From Brasenia schreberi (Eukaryota > Streptophyta > Magnoliopsida > Nymphaeales > Cabombaceae): a stretch of DNA of 64,000 nucleotides. This document shows positions 61,050-64,000 of this stretch, in pieces (position 1 is the first letter of the stretch; each line of letters begins with the position of its first letter). Made by a program: the position numbers and the translations under genes. The notes beneath the pieces were generated by a model, which saw only the letters and a list, made by a program, of their open reading frames with translations, ran no database searches and was not told where the DNA came from. The stretch spans positions 3,401,501-3,465,500 of the forward strand of contig JAYKKT010000064.1 of assembly GCA_036023115.1 (NCBI GenBank), read 5' to 3'.

Positions 61050-61489
61050 GCATGTGTGTGCACATACGCACACACAAGCACAAAGTCAAACAGGCCCCAA
61101 CTTTGCCAATTAAAACAAAATATTCCAAAGGGAATGATATTGATCAAATTAAGTCATGCTGACAGCAGTGTAACCATGGTTTTACATATAAAAAACATAG
61201 CAGCACAGTCACGATGCATTGTTTTATTAAGGACTCCCTCTCTCTCACACACACAGCGTGTCGACTTGTGATGTCCCAAAAGGAGCCGGGCATCTTGAAA
61301 TGAGTCCTAACAAAAGTTGTAGATCGGTGGTGAGCATGATATTATTTGTCCACCTAGAATTTTAGTATTTTACTTTTTTTTCTCATATTGACATTTACTC
61401 TAAGAACGTAAGTTCCAGCTTTATGCTTTTCGTGTCCTTATAAGATAAGATAGCAACATTACATGCTAGTATGTATACTCAAACAAATC

Positions 61490-61640
61490 TCAATCATATA
61501 ATTTAAAAGATATATAATTGATATTTGAATTTTAAAAAAAAGTACATCTTCTGAAATATATTTAATTTTAAATCAACCTTTCAAATTCAAATCTCAATCA
61601 TTCATCTTTCAAATTGAATGATTGAGATTTATTTTAGATA
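61490..61640. mobile_element. Fold-back MITE-like AT-rich element
   Basis: Contains caaatctcaatcattcat and atgaatgattgagattt-type inverted arms (about 61590-61632), and a further caaatctcaatcat at 61494. Similar in style to the fold-back element at 28.5 kb. Borders are unclear. Confidence 0.45.
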
Positions 61641-62519
61641 TACTAACATAACATATAATGTTGCTAGTATACTAGTATGTATATATGTGTGTGTGTGTGT
61701 ATGTATGTATATATGTGTGTGTGTGAGAGAGGTGCTAACAAGTTCATTTGGTTTTCTTACAGGAACAGAGACGAGTTATGCACACCTCCAATCGAACTTA
61801 ATGCGAACAAGGTACGTCTCTTTGTTTGAGGGAAGATTTCATAGATATCCGACGCGAAAGAGTTGGAGAAGCCAATTCTACTTGGAAATCAACAAACATT
61901 AAGAGAGAGATTGTGAAATCTGTGTCGATGGACCCTATCTGACCCTGGTCCCGGGGACCCGGCTGTAGAAGCTGCAGACGGTTTGTGGCCACCGCCTGGC
62001 GGCATGATCGCCGCCCCCGAGGCCGTTTTCTTGAGCACGAAAGAGAGAGAGAGAGAGAGTCGACGGGAGCCAGCGTTGAGAGCGGGAGCACGCCAGAAAA
62101 TGAGGGTATCTGTCGGATTTCGCGAATTAAGGTACTGCCGGAAGGGAGCAGAGGCAAAAAAAAAATGACCCTTGTGTCGTTAGGCCAAAAAACGGCGGAA
62201 AGCACGAGTTGGTTGAAAAAAAGAGACAAACCACCATTTTCTTTCTTTTTTCAGTAAAACCACGGGCGATGGACGGCTGCCGTTAGGGAAAAACAGTATG
62301 TTGACCGGTTTTGGCAGCCAAAACGGTGGCCGGTGGTGGACTGACACAGCGTGTCATGTCGAGGATTGGTGACACCGACTCATAGAGTGAACCAAGTGTT
62401 TTTACATGGATACGGTTACGCGTTGAGAGCTGGTCTACAGCATACATCCGAATCCAGTTTCAGTAAACAAAATGTATTTGGATCGGTTAAACGTATCTAT
62501 ATAGTATTTTGGAGATCTA
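61641..62519. other. No recognised gene
   Basis: Several overlapping open frames exist at 61.8-62.3 kb in a GC-richer stretch, but none shows a family and the composition is shadow-like on both strands. (GT)n lies at 61686-61722. Confidence 0.4.
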
Positions 62520-63850
62520 CATTGTGTTTTATAGTGTTTTGGATTGTTTGAGGTCCGAATTAGATGAGGTTTGAATAGTTGGTTCATAATTAAATGTAGA
62601 ATATTAATATTATGCTTTATGATAAATTAAGAAATAAATCAAGGTGATTAGGAGGAACTTGTTTTACGATATTTCATGTTGGTGGATTTGTTCTCTTTCC
62701 AGTTTCATTCTAGACGTAGTTTTTAATTGCTTTTGAGATGATGCATAAGATTAAAAAATTATTGTTAATGCTTTAAAATGATTATACATGTGTTGGTCTA
62801 TGAAATAGAATTGTAAATATTTTATTGAATATATGGATGTATAGCATGTTTGTGCTTGTGCAAGAGTAAATCATTAATGGTGTGGATTTACTTTTTACAG
62901 TGATATGAGACATCGTAGATGAACGTATTCGTTAATATTAACTCGTTGGTTATTATTATAGGTGGGTAAAATATTTTTCAAGATCGTATGGGATGTCGTT
63001 GGATCATAGATAGTCATATTGAATAATGTTACCCTAGGGTTGTGTTTGGTACTTCGTTGGTTGAGCTAGTTTCACATGAAACTAGTCAACGAGAGTACAT
63101 AGTTTATCTATAGTAAAACATATTTGATACTTGATATGGATATATATTTTAGATATTAAAAATTGGACATATGATGTGGATATGGAGATATGAAGCCTGG
63201 GAGGTGGTCCCAAGTGGATCTCATGGATATGGGAGGTGATCCCAAATGTTGTGTGTGATATTGTTGAAGCTAATTGTTTAAATGCACAACTCTACTAGTA
63301 TAATATCTAAATACTTAGCCATATAGACTCGAGGGGTTGTACTTGACAAGCCAACCTTAAGGTCATCAAGGTCCTTGGTGTAACACGTTGGAGTGTGGTC
63401 GGAGGCCACATGGTCGTACAAGAGGAGGGTTCAAGGGACTCCTATGGCATGACTCTGATCGACAAAGTAGAGATCTTGATATCAAAATTAAATTTATATT
63501 ATTATTGAGTGTTTGGTTATGTATACATGTTTGAAATGATGATATTTTTTTAAAATGTGATATAGATTTATTATAGTATTGTATGATTTGAAATTATATA
63601 TGTATTTGGTATGTTTTTTTTGGGAGAGATCATTCTCTTATGAGTACAATTGTCGTGCTAAGATTTTATTTAAAACTTCATGACCTAGAGGTGTTCAGAC
63701 ATTTGGAGTACTTTGAGAGCAAGACCTGACTTTGTACTTTGAGATGCGGAAGGTAGGAGTAGATAGTTTTTTTTAGAAATTTTTGTTCTTTTTATTGTAC
63801 CATTGTCTTGTTATATTTTGATTTTATATAAATAAATGAACTTTGACTTG
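62520..63850 (+). repeat. Dispersed repeat, copy 2 (retroelement-like, unclassified)
   Basis: Colinear with 49085-50535 in the same orientation, with many substitutions and indels: gtagaatattaatattatgc, gtggatttgttctctttcc, tagtttttaattgc, tatatggatgtatagcatg, actagtcaacgagagta, gggactcctatggc. No coding capacity. The end of copy 1 (50470-50535) is not clearly represented here. Confidence 0.6.
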
Positions 63851-64000
63851 TCACTGATGTAAAGGATTATGTCACCATTGAATTGTCAACAATTAACAAG
63901 AAATGATGATGTGACAAGAACAAGCCATGTGTCCACATCGATCGAGCTCTTGTGGGTCATTAAGGAGATCGAGAAAAAGGTTGACAGAAAGACTCAGAGT

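Noticed and set aside
61798..62229. 143-codon minus-strand ORF
   Set aside because: No family resemblance, overlapping frames of similar length on the other strand, and a GA-rich stretch within.

Overview
The window is nuclear DNA of a flowering plant. It holds plant-specific gene families (EXO70, DYW-class PPR, SCPL51-type carboxypeptidase-like protein, PADRE/DUF4228, plastid PP2C), short exons with GT-AG introns, long (TA)n and (GA)n microsatellites, and many retroposons and MITEs. I cannot place the genus or family. Genes are sparse, about eight loci in 64 kb, and unrelated to one another; this is not an operon-like setting.

Layout. 4.0-6.3 kb (-): first four exons of a chloroplast PP2C resembling PSII core phosphatase PBCP; its remaining exons are not visible and intron 4 carries an RTE-type LINE. 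7.5-9.5 kb (-): an EXO70 exocyst gene with a 38-bp and a 2-bp insertion, probably a pseudogene. 13.3-14.0 kb: hAT-type non-autonomous transposon with an exact 8-bp target duplication. 15.1-17.5 and 19.1-20.9 kb (+): two tandem relics of isoflavone/pinoresinol reductase-like genes. 24.3-27.4 kb (+): intact 13-exon SCPL51-like gene. 29.1-30.9 kb (+): intact intronless DYW PPR editing factor. 34.4-34.9 kb (-): PADRE protein. 38-46 kb: transposon cluster (190-bp TA tract, LINE relic, 5S-containing SINE-like element, full-length RTE LINE with 5' inversion, rearranged hAT transposase). 50.6-51.4 kb (-): basic protein, possibly mitochondrial. 53.7-55.3 kb (-): membrane-anchored methyltransferase-like protein with a 60-codon upstream ORF in its leader. 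55.6-64 kb: retroposons, microsatellites and the second copy of a dispersed repeat also seen at 49-50.5 kb.

Most unusual signal. One RTE-type LINE family, ending in (GTT)n, has seeded the window with copies ranging from a 3.3-kb full-length insertion to 46-48 bp stubs, many with exact target-site duplications. Two insertions carry 5S rRNA sequence. The full-length LINE has a complete 120-bp 5S-like unit exactly at its 5' terminus. A 266-bp SINE-like element has a diverged 5S unit between a LINE 5' module and a LINE 3' tail. A third short element has the same 5' module and 3' tail without 5S. This suggests either a 5S-derived SINE/LINE system in a plant or repeated template switching to 5S rRNA.
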